Origin: Rhodanobacter sp. AS-Z3
GTDB taxonomy: Bacteria; Pseudomonadota; Gammaproteobacteria; Xanthomonadales; Rhodanobacteraceae
Length of the DNA: 64,000 nucleotides
Reading direction: 5' to 3'
Assembly: GCF_029224025.1 (NCBI RefSeq)
Contig: NZ_CP119392.1
Coordinates: forward strand, 829,001-893,000
Shown here piece by piece: positions 35,806 through 47,401 of the stretch (positions are counted from its first letter, which is position 1; each line of letters begins with the position of its first letter). The notes under the pieces were generated by a model. That model had not been told where the DNA came from, did not search any database, and worked only from the letters and a program-made list of their open reading frames with translations. A program made the translations under genes and the position numbers.

Positions 35806-36837
35806 TCAGCGCACCGCCAGTGCCAACACGATGCCAATCCACACCGTCAGGCCGAGCCAGTTGTTGTGGCGGAATGCGGCGAGACAGGCTTCACGGATGC
35901 GGTCGCGGATCAGCCAGTGCTGGTAGCCGAACAGGCCGGCAGCCGCCAGCAAGCCCAGCCAATACGGCCAGCCCAGTGCCGCGCGCTGGCCGACAAAGAC
36001 CATGGTCAGCAGGAAGGTGCCCATCAATACGCCAAGAATCGGCAGGTCGGCATCGCCGAACAGGATCGCGGTGGATTTCGCCCCGGCCTTGAGATCGTCC
36101 TCGCGATCCACCATGGCGTATTCCGTGTCGTAGATCACCGACCACAGGATATTGCCGATGAACAGCAGCCAGCCCAGCGGCGGCACCGTGTTCGTTACCG
36201 CAGCGAATGCCATCGGAATCGACCAGCCAAACGCCGCGCCCAGCACCACTTGCGGCATGTAGGTGAAACGCTTGGTGAACGGATACAGCGCGGCCAGCGC
36301 CGCGCCGGCGAACGATAGCTCGATGGTCAGCTTGTTGGTGAACAACACCAGTACGACCGCCACGGCGAGCAGGGCGCCAAACACGATCAAGGCCTCGTTC
36401 GGTGTCACCCGTCCGCTGGCGATCGGTCGGCCCGCCGTGCGTGCCACCAGCGGATCAAGCTTGCGGTCGGCATAGTCATTGATCGCGCAACCTGCCGCAC
36501 GCATCACGAAGACGCCCAAGGTGAAGATGATCAACGGCTTCCACGGAGGGAAGTCGCCAGCCGCCAGCCATAGCGCCCACCACGTCGGCCACAGCAGCAG
36601 CAATGCACCGATCGGCCGGTCCATGCGGGTCAGCACCAGGTAATCGAGTGCCTTCTCGCGCTGTTTTGCGGGCAGCTTCTGCAACAGCCATTTCAGCACC
36701 CGGGTCGCGCGGGTCGAGCTGTCTGCTGGTTGCGCGGCCGGCTTGCGTGTCGGCCGGGCTGTGCCGGGGCGTGGTCGCACCGCCGGGGACGGCGAGGCGG
36801 CTTTTCCGGATTTTCGCTTGCGGGAAGTCGGTGCCAT
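35806..36837 (-). CDS. ubiA: 4-hydroxybenzoate octaprenyltransferase
   Basis: Membrane prenyltransferase of ubiquinone synthesis, 343 residues against about 290 for E. coli. The excess is a basic, Pro/Ala/Lys-rich N-terminal extension (about residues 1-45). The two Asp-rich motifs NDYADRKLD and YDTEYAMVDREDD are intact, and about eight membrane helices follow. The start at 36837 keeps the extension in frame; a shorter start near LDYLVLTRMDRP is conceivable but no better ribosome site is evident. Confidence 0.94.
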   Translation of the reverse strand: MAPTSRKRKSGKAASPSPAVRPRPGTARPTRKPAAQPADSSTRATRVLKWLLQKLPAKQREKALDYLVLTRMDRPIGALLLLWPTWWALWLAAGDFPPWKPLIIFTLGVFVMRAAGCAINDYADRKLDPLVARTAGRPIASGRVTPNEALIVFGALLAVAVVLVLFTNKLTIELSFAGAALAALYPFTKRFTYMPQVVLGAAFGWSIPMAFAAVTNTVPPLGWLLFIGNILWSVIYDTEYAMVDREDDLKAGAKSTAILFGDADLPILGVLMGTFLLTMVFVGQRAALGWPYWLGLLAAAGLFGYQHWLIRDRIREACLAAFRHNNWLGLTVWIGIVLALAVR

Positions 36838-37067
36838 CTGCGCAGTTTAGCGTGGCTCGCGCCCCCGGGTTGCGGCATGGCGCACGCAGACGCAGTGGCA
36901 GCCGAGCCAGCATGGATTGTGTGAGCTGCGGCCACGCACGCTTGTTGTACTCTCGATACTTTAAAGCTGGCCACTTTTGTGCCGATAACCGTCACGAAGC
37001 GGCCACACCTTGACGGTCGCCAGCGCGCAACTGCCGGGTGCGCAGAATCTCGGCGTGGGTGAGGTCG

Positions 37068-38234
37068 ATGGTTGCCAGACAGCATAATGATGCAGATGTC
37101 ACGTCGGATCACGCTGGCGCACCAGCCAACGCCGTGAAGGCGGGCATGGGCGACGTGGGATTGGCTGATGCCCCGACGGCGGGCCCCATTCCGCCTGCGC
37201 GCCTGTTCGATGCCATGGCGGCGCTCACCCGGCCACGTGAGGCGGACGCGCTGGATTGCAGCCTGGTGCTTTCACTGGCCGAGCTGACGTCCGCGCAGCA
37301 TGTCGTGCTGGCTCGCCAGGCTGCCGAAGGCGCTTATGTGGAAACCATCGTGCACTGCAGGCCCGATCCCACGGGTGGCTACAGCGTGCAGTTGATGGAC
37401 GTGAATGAAAGCGATCCCGCTTTGAAACTGCTTTATCGATGCCTGCATCAACATGAACCGCAGACGGCCTTGATCCAGGGGCTGCACCGCCTGGTCGTGC
37501 CGATCCTGTGCGACGACAAGGTGATCGGTGCGATGCAGGTGGACAGTGCCGTGTCGCCGCAGTCGAGTCGTCCGCTGATTGACGGCTTTGCCCGCGTTTA
37601 CGCGAACTATTCAGCGCTGCTCCACGAGAGCGAGCGCGACAAGCTCACTGGCTTGTACAACCGGCGCAGCCTTGATCGGCAGTTGCATCGGATGCTGCAA
37701 AAACTTGCCGCCGCGGTACCGGAGCCGCCGCTGCCGCCGACCGTGAGCGTGGAACACCGCCATGCGGCAACGCCGGATCGGCAGCAGGTCTGGATCGCGA
37801 TTCTCGACATCGATCACTTCAAGCGGATCAATGACAACTACGGGCACATCTACGGTGATGAAGTGATCCTGCTGCTCGCCCAGCAGATGCGCGCGTGCTT
37901 CCGTCGTTCCGATGTGTTGTGCCGTTTTGGCGGCGAAGAATTCGTCATTCTGTTCAATGCCTCGGATGAGACGGTGGTCAAGGCGACGCTTGAGCGTTTT
38001 CGCCAGCGCATGGCCAACTATGTGTTTCCCCAGGTTGGTACCGTCACGGTCAGCATCGGCTACGCCAGCGTAGGTCAGCAGGACTATCCCGCCGGTGCGC
38101 TGGATCGCGCCGACAAGGCGCTGTACTACGCCAAGCAAAATGGTCGGAATTGCATTCATGGCTATGAGGCGCTGCTCGCCCGCAACCTGCTGGTGGAGGA
38201 CGTCGTGACAGCGGGCAGCATTGACCTGTTCTAG
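37068..38234 (+). CDS. GAF-GGDEF diguanylate cyclase
   Basis: Cytoplasmic c-di-GMP synthase. A GAF-like sensory domain (about residues 30-180, LVLSLAELTSAQHVVLARQ to GAMQVDSAVS) precedes a GGDEF domain with RFGGEEFVILF active site. An RxxD inhibitory site (RRSD) sits five residues before GGEEF, so product inhibition is likely. A Pro-rich insert (about 220-240) lies between the first conserved helix and DIDHFKRINDNYGH. Start is uncertain: 37068 is chosen; GTG 37038 and ATG 37146 (AAGG six bases upstream) are alternatives. Confidence 0.9.
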   Translation: MVARQHNDADVTSDHAGAPANAVKAGMGDVGLADAPTAGPIPPARLFDAMAALTRPREADALDCSLVLSLAELTSAQHVVLARQAAEGAYVETIVHCRPDPTGGYSVQLMDVNESDPALKLLYRCLHQHEPQTALIQGLHRLVVPILCDDKVIGAMQVDSAVSPQSSRPLIDGFARVYANYSALLHESERDKLTGLYNRRSLDRQLHRMLQKLAAAVPEPPLPPTVSVEHRHAATPDRQQVWIAILDIDHFKRINDNYGHIYGDEVILLLAQQMRACFRRSDVLCRFGGEEFVILFNASDETVVKATLERFRQRMANYVFPQVGTVTVSIGYASVGQQDYPAGALDRADKALYYAKQNGRNCIHGYEALLARNLLVEDVVTAGSIDLF

Positions 38235-38277
38235 GTCATGCCAGCAGCGCAGTTCGTTGCCACATCGCTGGCCACCC

Positions 38278-39831
38278 TCAGTGGCGCAACAGCAATCGAT
38301 AAGCAGGGTGCGTGCTTTCGTCCACATGCGGATAGCCAAGCGTGGACAGAAAGCGCTGAAATAGCGGCTGCTCGGCGGCAGGCACCTGGATGCCGACCAG
38401 AATGCGGCCGTGGTCGGCGCCGTGGTTGCGGTAGTGGAACAGGCTGATGTTCCAGTCCGGATGCAGCTTGCCCAGAAAATGAGTGAGCGCACCGGGACGT
38501 TCGGGGAATTCGAAGCGGTACAGCAGTTCGTCCCGCGCCAGCGCGGAGCGGCCACCGATCATGTGGCGCAGGTGCAGCTTGGCCAGTTCGTCATCGGTGA
38601 GGTCAAGCACCTCGAAGCCCTGTGCATGGAACGATGCAGCCAGTGCCTCGCGTTCGGCGCGGTCGTTGATCCGCACGCCGACAAAGATATGCGCCGCATG
38701 CGCGTCGCTGATGCGGTAGTTGAATTCGGTGATGTTGCGTTGGCCAAGTGTGGCGCAGAAGCGGCGGAAGCTGCCGCGTTCCTCCGGAATCGTCACCGCA
38801 AATACTGCCTCGCGCTGCTCGCCGACTTCAGCGCGCTCGGCGACAAAACGCAGGCGATCGAAATTCATGTTGGCGCCGGAGACAATCGCCACCAGTGCGC
38901 CACTGCCCGGCCCCCGCGTAGCCACGTATTGCTTCAGCCCCGCGAGTGCCAGCGCACCGGATGGCTCGGCGACGCTGCGGGTGTCGTCGTAAAGGTCGCG
39001 GATCGCCGCGCAGATCGCGTCGGCATCAACACGCAGCATCGCATCGACATGCTGCTGGCATAGCGCAAAAGTGAGTTCGCCGACCTGCTTCACCGCGGTG
39101 CCGTCGGCGAACAGGCCAACCTCGTCCAGCGTGATGCGCCGGCCGGCATGCAGCGAACGGGTCATCGCATCCGAATCGGTCGCCTGCACGCCGATCACCC
39201 GCACCTCCGGCCGCAGTGCCTTGATGCAGGCGGCCACACCGGCCAGCAGCCCGCCACCGCCCACCGGCACGAACACCGCCTGCAACGGGCCAGGATGCTG
39301 GCGCAGGATTTCCAGTGCGATGGTGCCCTGACCGGCGATGACTGCCGGGTCGTCGAACGGATGCACGAACACCGCGCCACTGTCGGCCTGCAGGCGCGCC
39401 GCGGCAAATTGCGCGTCGCTATAGGAATCGCCGACTAACACCACCTCGACCCATGCGCCGCCGAAGCGGCGTACCGCGTCGATCTTCACTTGCGGCGCCG
39501 TCACCGGCATCACGATGGTCGCGCGGATGCCCAGTTTCGCCGCCGCCAGCGCCACGCCCTGTGCGTGGTTGCCGGCCGAGGCGGCGATGACCCCACGTGC
39601 ACGTTGCGCGGCATCCAGTTGCACCATCCGGTTGTACGCACCACGCAGCTTGAACGAGAACACCGGCTGCTGGTCCTCGCGTTTCAGCAGTACCTGCTGG
39701 CCGAGTCGCGCAGCCAGCAACGGTGCCGCTTCCAGCGCGGACTCGTGCGCTACCTCGTAGACGCGCGCCGCCCGGATCTGCGCCAGCAGGTCGCTTCCCA
39801 CCTCGACACGAGCTGGCGCAAGTGCATTCAC
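38278..39831 (-). CDS. ilvA: Biosynthetic threonine ammonia-lyase
   Basis: First enzyme of isoleucine synthesis (threonine to 2-oxobutanoate). 517 residues: PLP fold II domain with Lys in [20 protein letters not shown] and GGGGLLAG, then two ACT-like regulatory modules (from about 325 and 420: [20 protein letters not shown] and [15 protein letters not shown]) that bind isoleucine/valine. It starts with GTG overlapping the ilvM stop by four bases. Last gene of the ilvC-G-M-A run. Confidence 0.96.
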   Translation of the reverse strand: MNALAPARVEVGSDLLAQIRAARVYEVAHESALEAAPLLAARLGQQVLLKREDQQPVFSFKLRGAYNRMVQLDAAQRARGVIAASAGNHAQGVALAAAKLGIRATIVMPVTAPQVKIDAVRRFGGAWVEVVLVGDSYSDAQFAAARLQADSGAVFVHPFDDPAVIAGQGTIALEILRQHPGPLQAVFVPVGGGGLLAGVAACIKALRPEVRVIGVQATDSDAMTRSLHAGRRITLDEVGLFADGTAVKQVGELTFALCQQHVDAMLRVDADAICAAIRDLYDDTRSVAEPSGALALAGLKQYVATRGPGSGALVAIVSGANMNFDRLRFVAERAEVGEQREAVFAVTIPEERGSFRRFCATLGQRNITEFNYRISDAHAAHIFVGVRINDRAEREALAASFHAQGFEVLDLTDDELAKLHLRHMIGGRSALARDELLYRFEFPERPGALTHFLGKLHPDWNISLFHYRNHGADHGRILVGIQVPAAEQPLFQRFLSTLGYPHVDESTHPAYRLLLRH

Positions 39832-40076
39832 GCGGCGAGCGCCGTCGCTGGATGTGCCACTTGCACCACATCGACCAGCTTGCGGGTCTGCTGCAGGATC
39901 TGCCGGAGTGCGGCGTCGTCGCATTGCAGGCTAAGCGTCAGCCGCGAGACGGACGGATCGTGGGTGGCCGCTACGGTCAGCGTGTCGATGTTGTAGCCGC
40001 GCGCGGCGAACAAACCGGCCACGCGCACCAGCGCGCCGGCTTCGTTTTGCAACAGGATGGACAAGGTGTGATGCAT
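39828..40076 (-). CDS. ilvM: Acetolactate synthase small subunit (ACT domain)
   Basis: 82-residue single ACT domain, [21 protein letters not shown], that activates and feedback-regulates the large subunit. Size matches IlvM-type rather than the about 160-residue IlvH/IlvN type. GAGGG precedes the ATG at 40076, 23 bp after ilvG, and its stop overlaps the ilvA GTG. Confidence 0.9.
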   Translation of the reverse strand: MHHTLSILLQNEAGALVRVAGLFAARGYNIDTLTVAATHDPSVSRLTLSLQCDDAALRQILQQTRKLVDVVQVAHPATALAA

Positions 40077-40099
40077 GACGGAACCCTCGATGATGTTGC

Positions 40100-41956
40100 T
40101 CAGAACATGTCGGATGGCGAGGCCTCGCCGGCGGCGGGCTGCGTGCGCGAGGCAATGAAATCGCCGGTGATCATCTGCGCGTAACTCGCACCGGGACCGA
40201 CCATCGGATACACGCCGGCATCGGGATCGATCATCACTTCGAGGAAGGCCGGTCCTTCGAAGGCGAGGAACGCGGCGATGGTGGCTTCCAGGTCCTCGTT
40301 TCGTTCCAGTCGACGTGCCCAGCGGAAACCATCGGCTTGCGCGGCGAGCACGAAATCCTTCTTGTGCAGGCTCTTGTCGGACGAGGCGAAGCGGCCTTTG
40401 AAATACAGCTTCTGCCACTGCCGCACCATGCCGTCGCCGACATTGTTGAGCACCACAACCTTCAGGGGAAGATCGTACGTGGTGACGGTTTCCAGCTCGC
40501 CGATGTTCATGCGAATGCTGGCGTCGCCATCGATATCGATGACCAACTTGTCGCGATGGGCGAACTGCGCGCCGATCGCCGCCGGCAAGCCAAAGCCCAT
40601 CGTGCCCATCGAGCCGGAGGTGAGCCAGTGGCGCGGCGAACAAAAATCGAAGTACTGTGCCGCCCACATCTGGTGCTGGCCTACGCCGGTACTGACGATG
40701 GCGCGGCCCTGGGTATGGCGGTTGATCGCCTCGATCACCGCATAGGGTTGCACCAGCGCGCTGGCGCGGTCGTAGTTCATCGCATGCACGCGCTTCAGTT
40801 CGGCCACGTGTGCGTGCCAGGAGTCGAGCTGCGGACGGAAGTCGTGGGCTTTGCCGTAGGCGGTCAGCCGTTCCAGCGCGCGCGTGAGCGGGCCGACGTG
40901 GTGCCAGTCAACCTGCCTGACCTTGCCGATCTCGGCCGGGTCGATGTCGACCTGCGCGATGTACTTCGCGCGTGGCGCAAACTTATCCGGCACGCCGGCC
41001 ACGCGGTCATCGAAGCGTGCACCGAGCGTCAGCACGAAGTCACAATCTTCCACGGCATAGTTGGCGTACGCCGTACCGTGCATGCCGAGCAGATGCAGCG
41101 CGAGTGGATTGGTACTGTCGAAGGCGCCCAGGCCCATCAGCGTGGTGGTGACCGGCAGGCCGAACGCGTCGACGAACGCGCGCAGCGCATCCGCTGCCGT
41201 CGCGGCAATCACGCCGCCGCCGGCATAGATCAGCGGACGCTTTGCCTGCATCAGCGCGGCGAAAAACGCCGCGCAGTCGGCATCGGCGAGGGTCGACTGT
41301 TCCACCGCGCGCAGACGGGCACGGTAACCGGCCAGCGCCAACTCGCCACTGCCGTGCCAGCTCAACGCGGTGTTCTGCACATCCTTCGGCACGTCGACCA
41401 CCACCGGGCCGGGGCGGCCACTGCGCGCCAGCGTGAATGCTGCACGCACGGTGGATTCCAGCTGGGTCGCATCGGTCACCAGGAAGACGTGCTTGGCACA
41501 CGCACCCATGATGTTGCTGACCGGCGCTTCCTGGAACGCATCGCTACCAATCGCTGCCGTTCCGACCTGACCGCAGATCACCACCAGCGGAATCGAATCG
41601 GCCATCGAGTCGCGCACCGGAGTGACCATGTTGGTGGCACCCGGTCCGGAAGTGACCACGGCCACGCCGACCCGTCCCGAGGCACGCGAATAGCCGGCTG
41701 CCATGAAGCCCGCACCCTGTTCGTTGGCCGGCACCACCAGTGGCATCGGTTCACTGCCATCGGCGCGCAAGTGTTCTGCGTTGTAGCGAAAAACGGCGTC
41801 ATACACCGGCAGAATCGCGCCGCCGGAATAGCCGAACATCACGTCCACGCCTTCATCGGCGAGTACCTGCACGATCACTTCGGCGCCGCTCATGCTCTGG
41901 CCGGCAAGCGGGTGCCGGTCGTGGGTGGTGTCGGCTTTCAGTGCTTGTGCATTCAC
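40100..41956 (-). CDS. ilvG: Acetolactate synthase large subunit
   Basis: ThDP/FAD enzyme joining pyruvate with pyruvate or 2-oxobutanoate, 618 residues from the GTG at 41956 preceded by GGGGA. Motifs: [14 protein letters not shown] with the following catalytic Glu region, [11 protein letters not shown], and the ThDP motif [17 protein letters not shown]. An ATG at 42022 overlapping the ilvC stop (TGATG) would add 22 residues ([10 protein letters not shown]...); that alternative gives direct coupling but has no ribosome site. Cotranscribed with ilvC. Confidence 0.94.
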   Translation of the reverse strand: MNAQALKADTTHDRHPLAGQSMSGAEVIVQVLADEGVDVMFGYSGGAILPVYDAVFRYNAEHLRADGSEPMPLVVPANEQGAGFMAAGYSRASGRVGVAVVTSGPGATNMVTPVRDSMADSIPLVVICGQVGTAAIGSDAFQEAPVSNIMGACAKHVFLVTDATQLESTVRAAFTLARSGRPGPVVVDVPKDVQNTALSWHGSGELALAGYRARLRAVEQSTLADADCAAFFAALMQAKRPLIYAGGGVIAATAADALRAFVDAFGLPVTTTLMGLGAFDSTNPLALHLLGMHGTAYANYAVEDCDFVLTLGARFDDRVAGVPDKFAPRAKYIAQVDIDPAEIGKVRQVDWHHVGPLTRALERLTAYGKAHDFRPQLDSWHAHVAELKRVHAMNYDRASALVQPYAVIEAINRHTQGRAIVSTGVGQHQMWAAQYFDFCSPRHWLTSGSMGTMGFGLPAAIGAQFAHRDKLVIDIDGDASIRMNIGELETVTTYDLPLKVVVLNNVGDGMVRQWQKLYFKGRFASSDKSLHKKDFVLAAQADGFRWARRLERNEDLEATIAAFLAFEGPAFLEVMIDPDAGVYPMVGPGASYAQMITGDFIASRTQPAAGEASPSDMF

Positions 41957-42021
41957 GAATACATTCCCCAAAAGTGTGTCTTGCGCCGGTGCCTGTGTCG
42001 CAGGCAGCGGCGCAATGAACA

Positions 42022-43026
42022 TCAGCCGGCTTTTTTCAGCGGCGTGGTGGTGGCAGCAGCCGGCTGCAGCCATGGCATTTGCGCGCGCAATTTCGCGCCA
42101 ACCTGCTCGATCGGATGCTCGAGATCGGCCTTCTTGAACTTCTTGTAGTTCGGCAGGCCGGCGGCGTATTCAGCCGTCCAGTTGCGTGCGAACGTGCCGT
42201 TCTGGATGTCGGTGAGCACGTCCTTCATGCGGGCCTTGACGCCGGCATCGATCACGCGCGGCCCGCTGACGTAGTCGCCGTACTGCGCGGTCTCGGAGAC
42301 GAATTCCAGCATCTTGCTCAGGCCGCCCTCGTAGAACAGGTCGACGATCAACTTCAGCTCGTGCATCACTTCGTAATAGGCGATCTCCGGCTGATAGCCC
42401 GCCTCGGTCAACGTTTCGAAGCCGGCGATCACCAGTTCGCTGGCGCCGCCGCACAGCACCGCCTGCTCACCGAACAAGTCGGTCTCGGTCTCTTCCTTGA
42501 AGTCGGTCTTGATGATCATCGCGCGACCGCCACCGATACCGTCGGCATAGGCCTTGGTCTTAGCCTCGGCATGGCCGCTGGCGTCCTGGTGCACGGCCCA
42601 GATGCACGGCACGCCGCGACCACGCTCGTACTCGGTGCGGACAAGTGCTCCCGGACCTTTCGGTGCGACCAGAATCACGTCGATGTCGCTGCGCGGATTG
42701 ATCTGCTTGAAGTGCACGTTGAAGCCGTGCGCGAAAAGCAGGGCGGCGCCGGACTTGATGTTCGGTTCGATCGCCTCGCGATACAGCGCGGGCTGCACCA
42801 TGTCCGGGGTCAATACGGCGACCAGATCGGCGCCGCGCACGGCGTCGGCCGGCTCCAATACGGTGAAGCCGTCAGCGCGAGCCTTCAGCGAGGTGGGCCC
42901 GTTCGGGCGCAGGCCGATCACGACGTCGAGACCGGAGTCACGCAGGTTGAGGGCGTGCGCGCGGCCCTGGCTGCCATAGCCGAGCACGGCGATGCGGGAC
43001 GAGGCGAGGGTGTTGTTGCTGCTCAT
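42022..43026 (-). CDS. ilvC: Ketol-acid reductoisomerase
   Basis: NADPH-dependent class I enzyme of 334 residues converting acetolactate to dihydroxyisovalerate (and the isoleucine counterpart). Rossmann motif [13 protein letters not shown] near residue 16, metal-binding [10 protein letters not shown] and [14 protein letters not shown] in the knotted C-terminal domain. AAGGAG before the ATG at 43026. A 214-bp gap containing a terminator separates it from leuB. Confidence 0.96.
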   Translation of the reverse strand: MSSNNTLASSRIAVLGYGSQGRAHALNLRDSGLDVVIGLRPNGPTSLKARADGFTVLEPADAVRGADLVAVLTPDMVQPALYREAIEPNIKSGAALLFAHGFNVHFKQINPRSDIDVILVAPKGPGALVRTEYERGRGVPCIWAVHQDASGHAEAKTKAYADGIGGGRAMIIKTDFKEETETDLFGEQAVLCGGASELVIAGFETLTEAGYQPEIAYYEVMHELKLIVDLFYEGGLSKMLEFVSETAQYGDYVSGPRVIDAGVKARMKDVLTDIQNGTFARNWTAEYAAGLPNYKKFKKADLEHPIEQVGAKLRAQMPWLQPAAATTTPLKKAG

Positions 43027-43191
43027 GCGATAGCTCCTTCGATGGATGTTTTGATACGTGTGAGTACGTGGATGTTGGAATGACAGAAAGGAAACGCCCC
43101 CGGCACGCCGAGGAGGGTGAGCAGGGCGGAGCAACGTGCGACGCCATCACGGCGACCACGAAGCGACCGAGCCGCTGGCGCGCAGGAGGCC

Positions 43192-43222
43192 ACAGAAAAG
43201 GCGAACACATCCGTGTGTCCGC
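43192..43222 (-). terminator. Terminator-like hairpin after leuB
   Basis: On the minus strand GCGGACACA / TGTGTTCGC (loop CGGA, one C-A mismatch) at 43201-43222 is followed by CTTTTC, 19 nt after the leuB stop. It would reduce or end read-through into ilvC. Confidence 0.55.
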
Positions 43223-43240
43223 TGGGGAAAACGGGCGGGT

Positions 43241-44338
43241 TCAACCGCATGCGCGGGCTCCGCAGAAAAAGGCGGCGGCGCTGTCCGCGTGCTCTTCGAT
43301 CGCTGCCAGCACGGCATCGCGTACCTCTTCAGTACCGGCGTTGCCACCGATGTCGCGACTGCGCGGACCATGGCGCAGCACTTTCTCGACCGCGGCTTCC
43401 ACGGCAATGGCTTCGGCGTCCAGCCCCAGCGAGTGCCGCAGCAACAGCGCGACCGAGAGGACCGCGCCGATCGGATTGGCGATGCCCTGGCCAGCGATAT
43501 CCGGTGCGGAGCCGTGGATCGGTTCGTACAGCCCGGTCTTGCCATCGCCGAGTGAAGCCGACGGCAACAGTCCCAGTGAACCGGCCAGTGCGGCGGCCTC
43601 GTCGGTGAGAATGTCGCCAAACAAGTTCTCGGTAACCACCACGTCGTAGCGGTTCGGACGAGTCAGCAACAACATCGCCATCGAGTCGACCAACTGGTGT
43701 TCAACGGTCACGTCGGGATAGTCGGCGGCGAGGCGTTGGACGGTACTGCGCCACAGCCGCGAGGTTTCCAGCACGTTCGCCTTGTCGACCGAAGTGAGGT
43801 GCTGGCGTCGTTCGCGTGCCAGTTCGAACGCACGGCGCACGACGCGCTCGATCTCGGCCACGGTGTATTTGCATTCGTCGGTGGCGGTGTCGGCGGTGCG
43901 CGTCTTTGCACCGAAATAGGCGCCGCCGGTGAGTTCGCGCACGAACAGCACGTCGACATGCTTCAGCCGGTCATTCTTCAGCGGCGACAGATTCGCCAGC
44001 GAGGGATGCACCTGCAGTGGACGCAGGTTGGCATAGACGCCAAGCGCCGCCCGCAGCGCCAGAAGGCCTTGTTCGGGCCGCACGGGCGCATTCGGGTCGG
44101 ACCACTTTGGCCCGCCGACAGCGCCGAGCAATACCGCGTCGGCAGCCTGACAGGCACCCAGTGATGCAGCGGGCAGCGCTTCGCCGGTGGCATCGATCGC
44201 GATGCCGCCGATCAGCTGCTCGTCGAAGCTGAAGTCATGCTCATAGTGCGCCGCCACAGCTTTCAACACGGCAACGGCTGCAGCGGTGACTTCGGGGCCG
44301 ACGCCATCGCCGGGCAGGGTAACGATATGCGCCTTCAT
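43241..44338 (-). CDS. leuB: 3-isopropylmalate dehydrogenase
   Basis: NAD-dependent oxidative decarboxylase of leucine synthesis, 365 residues. Features: LPGDGVGPEVTAAAV, ELTGGAYFGAKTR, VDKANVLETSRLWR and the metal-binding TENLFGDILTDEAAALAGSL. The signature region GLYEPIHGSAPDIAGQG is complete. Overlaps leuD by four bases. Confidence 0.97.
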   Translation of the reverse strand: MKAHIVTLPGDGVGPEVTAAAVAVLKAVAAHYEHDFSFDEQLIGGIAIDATGEALPAASLGACQAADAVLLGAVGGPKWSDPNAPVRPEQGLLALRAALGVYANLRPLQVHPSLANLSPLKNDRLKHVDVLFVRELTGGAYFGAKTRTADTATDECKYTVAEIERVVRRAFELARERRQHLTSVDKANVLETSRLWRSTVQRLAADYPDVTVEHQLVDSMAMLLLTRPNRYDVVVTENLFGDILTDEAAALAGSLGLLPSASLGDGKTGLYEPIHGSAPDIAGQGIANPIGAVLSVALLLRHSLGLDAEAIAVEAAVEKVLRHGPRSRDIGGNAGTEEVRDAVLAAIEEHADSAAAFFCGARACG

Positions 44339-44979
44339 GGGTTTACTCCGTTTGATCGCAGCCGGTTTTGTTGAAAAGTGTGGCCATGGATGGCCGCTTC
44401 TTGACGTTCGCGTTCACGGACGAACGCATCAATTTGATCGGCCTGCTGCAGCAGATAGCCCAGTTGATCGACGCCGTTGAGCAGGCAATGCCGCGCGAAT
44501 GCTTCCAGCCGGAACGGAATGCGTCCGCCGTCGGGCAGGGCGATGAACTGCTCACGCACGTCAATGGTCAGTTCGATACCGGGGTGATCGAGCAGCCACT
44601 GGTGTTCGGGTGCGCTGACCACGATCGCCAACAGGCCGTTCTTCAGCGCATTGCCGCGGAAGATGTCCGCGATCTCGCTGCACAGCACCGCGTGGATGCC
44701 GTAATCGAGCAATGCCCACGGCGCGTGTTCGCGTGATGAGCCACAACCGAAGTTGCGCCCGGCGACGAGGATCGCGCAGCCGTGTGCTTCCGGTCGATTC
44801 AACGGGAATGCCGGGTTGTCGCTGCCGTCAGCCTGGTAGCGCCAGTCGTGGAAACACAACTTGCCCAGCCCGTCACGGGTGGTGGTGGTGAGGAAGCGCG
44901 CCGGGATGATCCGATCGGTGTCGATGTTTTCATCGGCCAGTACGGCGGTGCGGGAATGGAGGCGGGTCACGGGCTTCAT
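44335..44979 (-). CDS. leuD: 3-isopropylmalate dehydratase small subunit
   Basis: 214-residue aconitase swivel domain partner of LeuC. Conserved [28 protein letters not shown] and the [10 protein letters not shown] segment. ATGA overlaps on both sides with leuC and leuB indicate tight coupling, as expected for the two dehydratase subunits. Confidence 0.97.
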   Translation of the reverse strand: MKPVTRLHSRTAVLADENIDTDRIIPARFLTTTTRDGLGKLCFHDWRYQADGSDNPAFPLNRPEAHGCAILVAGRNFGCGSSREHAPWALLDYGIHAVLCSEIADIFRGNALKNGLLAIVVSAPEHQWLLDHPGIELTIDVREQFIALPDGGRIPFRLEAFARHCLLNGVDQLGYLLQQADQIDAFVRERERQEAAIHGHTFQQNRLRSNGVNP

Positions 44980-46406
44980 GCGACTTGCTCCTGGCGGTTG
45001 TTGTCATGCGCGGCGTATTCGCGTGGATCCGCAATACGCCCGGCGATCGCCGACGCAGCCGCCGTGGCGGGACTGGCCAGCACGGTGCGCGCACCCTTGC
45101 CCTGGCGACCTTCGAAGTTGCGGTTGGAGGTACTGACGACCAGTTGTCCCGGCTGTGCCAGGTCGCCATTCATGGCAATGCACATCGAGCAACCCGGCTC
45201 GCGCCACTCGGCGCCGGCGGTGGTGAACACGTGATGCAGGCCTTCGCGTTCGGCATCGCGGCGCACCGCTTCGGAACCGGGCACCACCAGCATGCGAACG
45301 CCGTTGGCAATCTTCCGGCCATGCAATACGCGCGCAGCTTCGCGCAGGTCGGACAGGCGCGAATTGGTGCAGCTGCCGATGAACACCACATCGACCGGCG
45401 TACCCTGCATCGGTTGGCCGGCGCGGCTCTGCATGTAGTCGAGTGCGCGGCGCTCCTGTGCGTTGGTAGCGGCCGGCACCGGTGCATCCATCGCGATCGC
45501 CATGCCCGGATGGGTGCCGTAGGTGACGGTGGGCTTCACCGCTGTGGCGTCGATGCGGACTTCGCGGTCATAGCTTGCGCCGTCATCGCTGCGCAGCGCG
45601 CGCCAGGTTTTCACCGCGGTATCCCATGCGGCGCCTTGCGGCACGCGTGGACGATCTTTCAGCCAGTCGAACGTGATGTCGTCCGGCGCAATCAGGCCGG
45701 CGCGTGCGCCCGCTTCGATCGACATGTTGCAGACGGTCATGCGCTCGTCCATCGACAGCGCTTCGATCGCCGCGCCGCGATACTCCAGCACGTAGCCGGT
45801 GCCGCCATCGACACCGATGCTGCCGATGATGTGCAGGATCAGATCCTTGGCGCTGATGCCCGCAGGCAATTGGCCGTCCACATGGATTGCCATGGTCTTC
45901 GGCTTGCGTTGCAGCAGGCACTGGGTCGCCATCACATGGCCGACCTCGGTCGTGCCGATGCCGAACGCGAGTGCACCGAACGCGCCGTGGGTCGAGGTGT
46001 GGCTGTCGCCGCAGACAATCGTCATGCCTGGCTGCGTGGCGCCCAGTTCCGGGCCGATCACATGCACGATACCGCGATCGGCACTGTCCCAGCCGTGCAG
46101 CTCGACACCGAACTCGCGGCAGTTGGATTCCAGCTGCACCACCTGTGCCTGTGCTTCGGCATTCGCATAGGGATGGCTGCCGTCCGCATTCTTCGGCAGG
46201 GTCGGGGTGGAATGATCCAGTGTGGCCAGCATCCGGTCGGGCCGGCGCAACTGCAGCCCACGCTCACGCAATTCGCTGAATGCCTGTGGCGAGGTGACTT
46301 CGTGCACCAGGTGCAAGTCGACATAGATCACCGCCGGTGTGTCAGCCGTTTCGGTGGTGACGACGTGGGCGTCCCAGACTTTCTCGAACAAGGTCTTTGC
46401 ACTCAT
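44976..46406 (-). CDS. leuC: 3-isopropylmalate dehydratase large subunit
   Basis: 476-residue aconitase-family subunit that carries the [4Fe-4S] cluster. Cluster cysteines appear in [17 protein letters not shown] and [30 protein letters not shown] is the family signature. Starts [16 protein letters not shown]; overlaps ilvE stop by four bases. Confidence 0.97.
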   Translation of the reverse strand: MSAKTLFEKVWDAHVVTTETADTPAVIYVDLHLVHEVTSPQAFSELRERGLQLRRPDRMLATLDHSTPTLPKNADGSHPYANAEAQAQVVQLESNCREFGVELHGWDSADRGIVHVIGPELGATQPGMTIVCGDSHTSTHGAFGALAFGIGTTEVGHVMATQCLLQRKPKTMAIHVDGQLPAGISAKDLILHIIGSIGVDGGTGYVLEYRGAAIEALSMDERMTVCNMSIEAGARAGLIAPDDITFDWLKDRPRVPQGAAWDTAVKTWRALRSDDGASYDREVRIDATAVKPTVTYGTHPGMAIAMDAPVPAATNAQERRALDYMQSRAGQPMQGTPVDVVFIGSCTNSRLSDLREAARVLHGRKIANGVRMLVVPGSEAVRRDAEREGLHHVFTTAGAEWREPGCSMCIAMNGDLAQPGQLVVSTSNRNFEGRQGKGARTVLASPATAAASAIAGRIADPREYAAHDNNRQEQVA

Positions 46407-47401
46407 GCCGAAGCCCTCATTGCTTCCTGCGCGGGTCCGTGAGCGCGCGAATCATCATTCGATGAAGCGTGATGGCAGGTTTGCGCATCAACAAACTCCA
46501 ACCAGCCCCAGCGGTCTTCGGTACGGCCATCGAACAAGCCGAAAAACGCCTGTTGCAACGCCTTGGTGATCGGACCGGGTGCGCCTTTGCCAATCGCCTT
46601 GCGATCCACCGAACGCACCGGGGTGATTTCTGCGGCGGTGCCGGTCATGAACACTTCGTCCGCCGAATACAGCGCCTCGCGCGGCAGGTCACGTTCCTCC
46701 ACCGCGATGCCCAGGTCGGCGGCCAGGGTGATCACGCTGTCGCGGGTGATGCCGGCCAGGATGCCGGCGCTCGACGGCGGGGTGAACAACTTGCCGCGCT
46801 TGACCACGAAGATGTTCTCGCCCGCGCCTTCGCTCAGCAGGCCGTTGTGGCCCAGCGCGATGCCTTCGTCGTAGCCGTTGCGACGTGCTTCCAGCCCAAC
46901 CAACTGGCTGTTGAGATAATTGCCGCCGGCCTTGGCCCAGCTGGGAATGGTGTTCGCCGCAGGGCGATTCCACGAGGAGACGCAGACATCGGCCCCGTGC
47001 TCCATCGCGTCACCCAGGTAGGCGCCCCAGTTCAGCGCGATCAGTGCCACTTCGACGGGCGCACCCGGCTTGGCCAGCACGCCGAGACCACCGGCGCCAC
47101 GAAATACGATCGGTCGCACATAAGCGGACGGCATCGCGTTGGCGCGGATCAACTCCACGCAGGCGGCGTTGATCTCGTCCTCGCTGTAACCGACTTCGAT
47201 CTCGTACACGCTGGCCGATTCGAACAGGCGACGGGTGTGGTCTTCCAGACGGAAAAATGCCGGTCCATTCGGCGTGGCGTAGACGCGCTCGCCCTCGAAT
47301 ACCGATGAACCGTAATGCAGCGCATGCGCACTGACGTGGACGTTGGCCTCGGCCCAGGGCTTGATCTGCCCGTTGTGCCAGAGAAAAGGTGTATTGCTCA
47401 T
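46403..47401 (-). CDS. ilvE: Branched-chain amino acid aminotransferase
   Basis: PLP fold IV transaminase of 332 residues catalysing the last step of Leu/Ile/Val synthesis. PLP lysine in [29 protein letters not shown] and [13 protein letters not shown] are family hallmarks. A 25-residue C-terminal tail ([15 protein letters not shown]...) exceeds the E. coli enzyme and looks poorly conserved. Placement between leuA and leuC is unusual compared with enterics. Confidence 0.96.
   Translation of the reverse strand: MSNTPFLWHNGQIKPWAEANVHVSAHALHYGSSVFEGERVYATPNGPAFFRLEDHTRRLFESASVYEIEVGYSEDEINAACVELIRANAMPSAYVRPIVFRGAGGLGVLAKPGAPVEVALIALNWGAYLGDAMEHGADVCVSSWNRPAANTIPSWAKAGGNYLNSQLVGLEARRNGYDEGIALGHNGLLSEGAGENIFVVKRGKLFTPPSSAGILAGITRDSVITLAADLGIAVEERDLPREALYSADEVFMTGTAAEITPVRSVDRKAIGKGAPGPITKALQQAFFGLFDGRTEDRWGWLEFVDAQTCHHASSNDDSRAHGPAQEAMRASA

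Noticed and set aside
36988..37017. Inverted repeat ACCGTCA / TGACGGT upstream of the diguanylate cyclase
   Set aside because: Seven-bp arms with a 16-bp spacer could be chance in this base composition; no promoter is anchored to it.
43023..43250. Possible second branched-chain leader peptide before ilvC ([13 protein letters not shown] on the minus strand)
   Set aside because: Few branched-chain codons in a row, no start codon close by and no T-run terminator after it.
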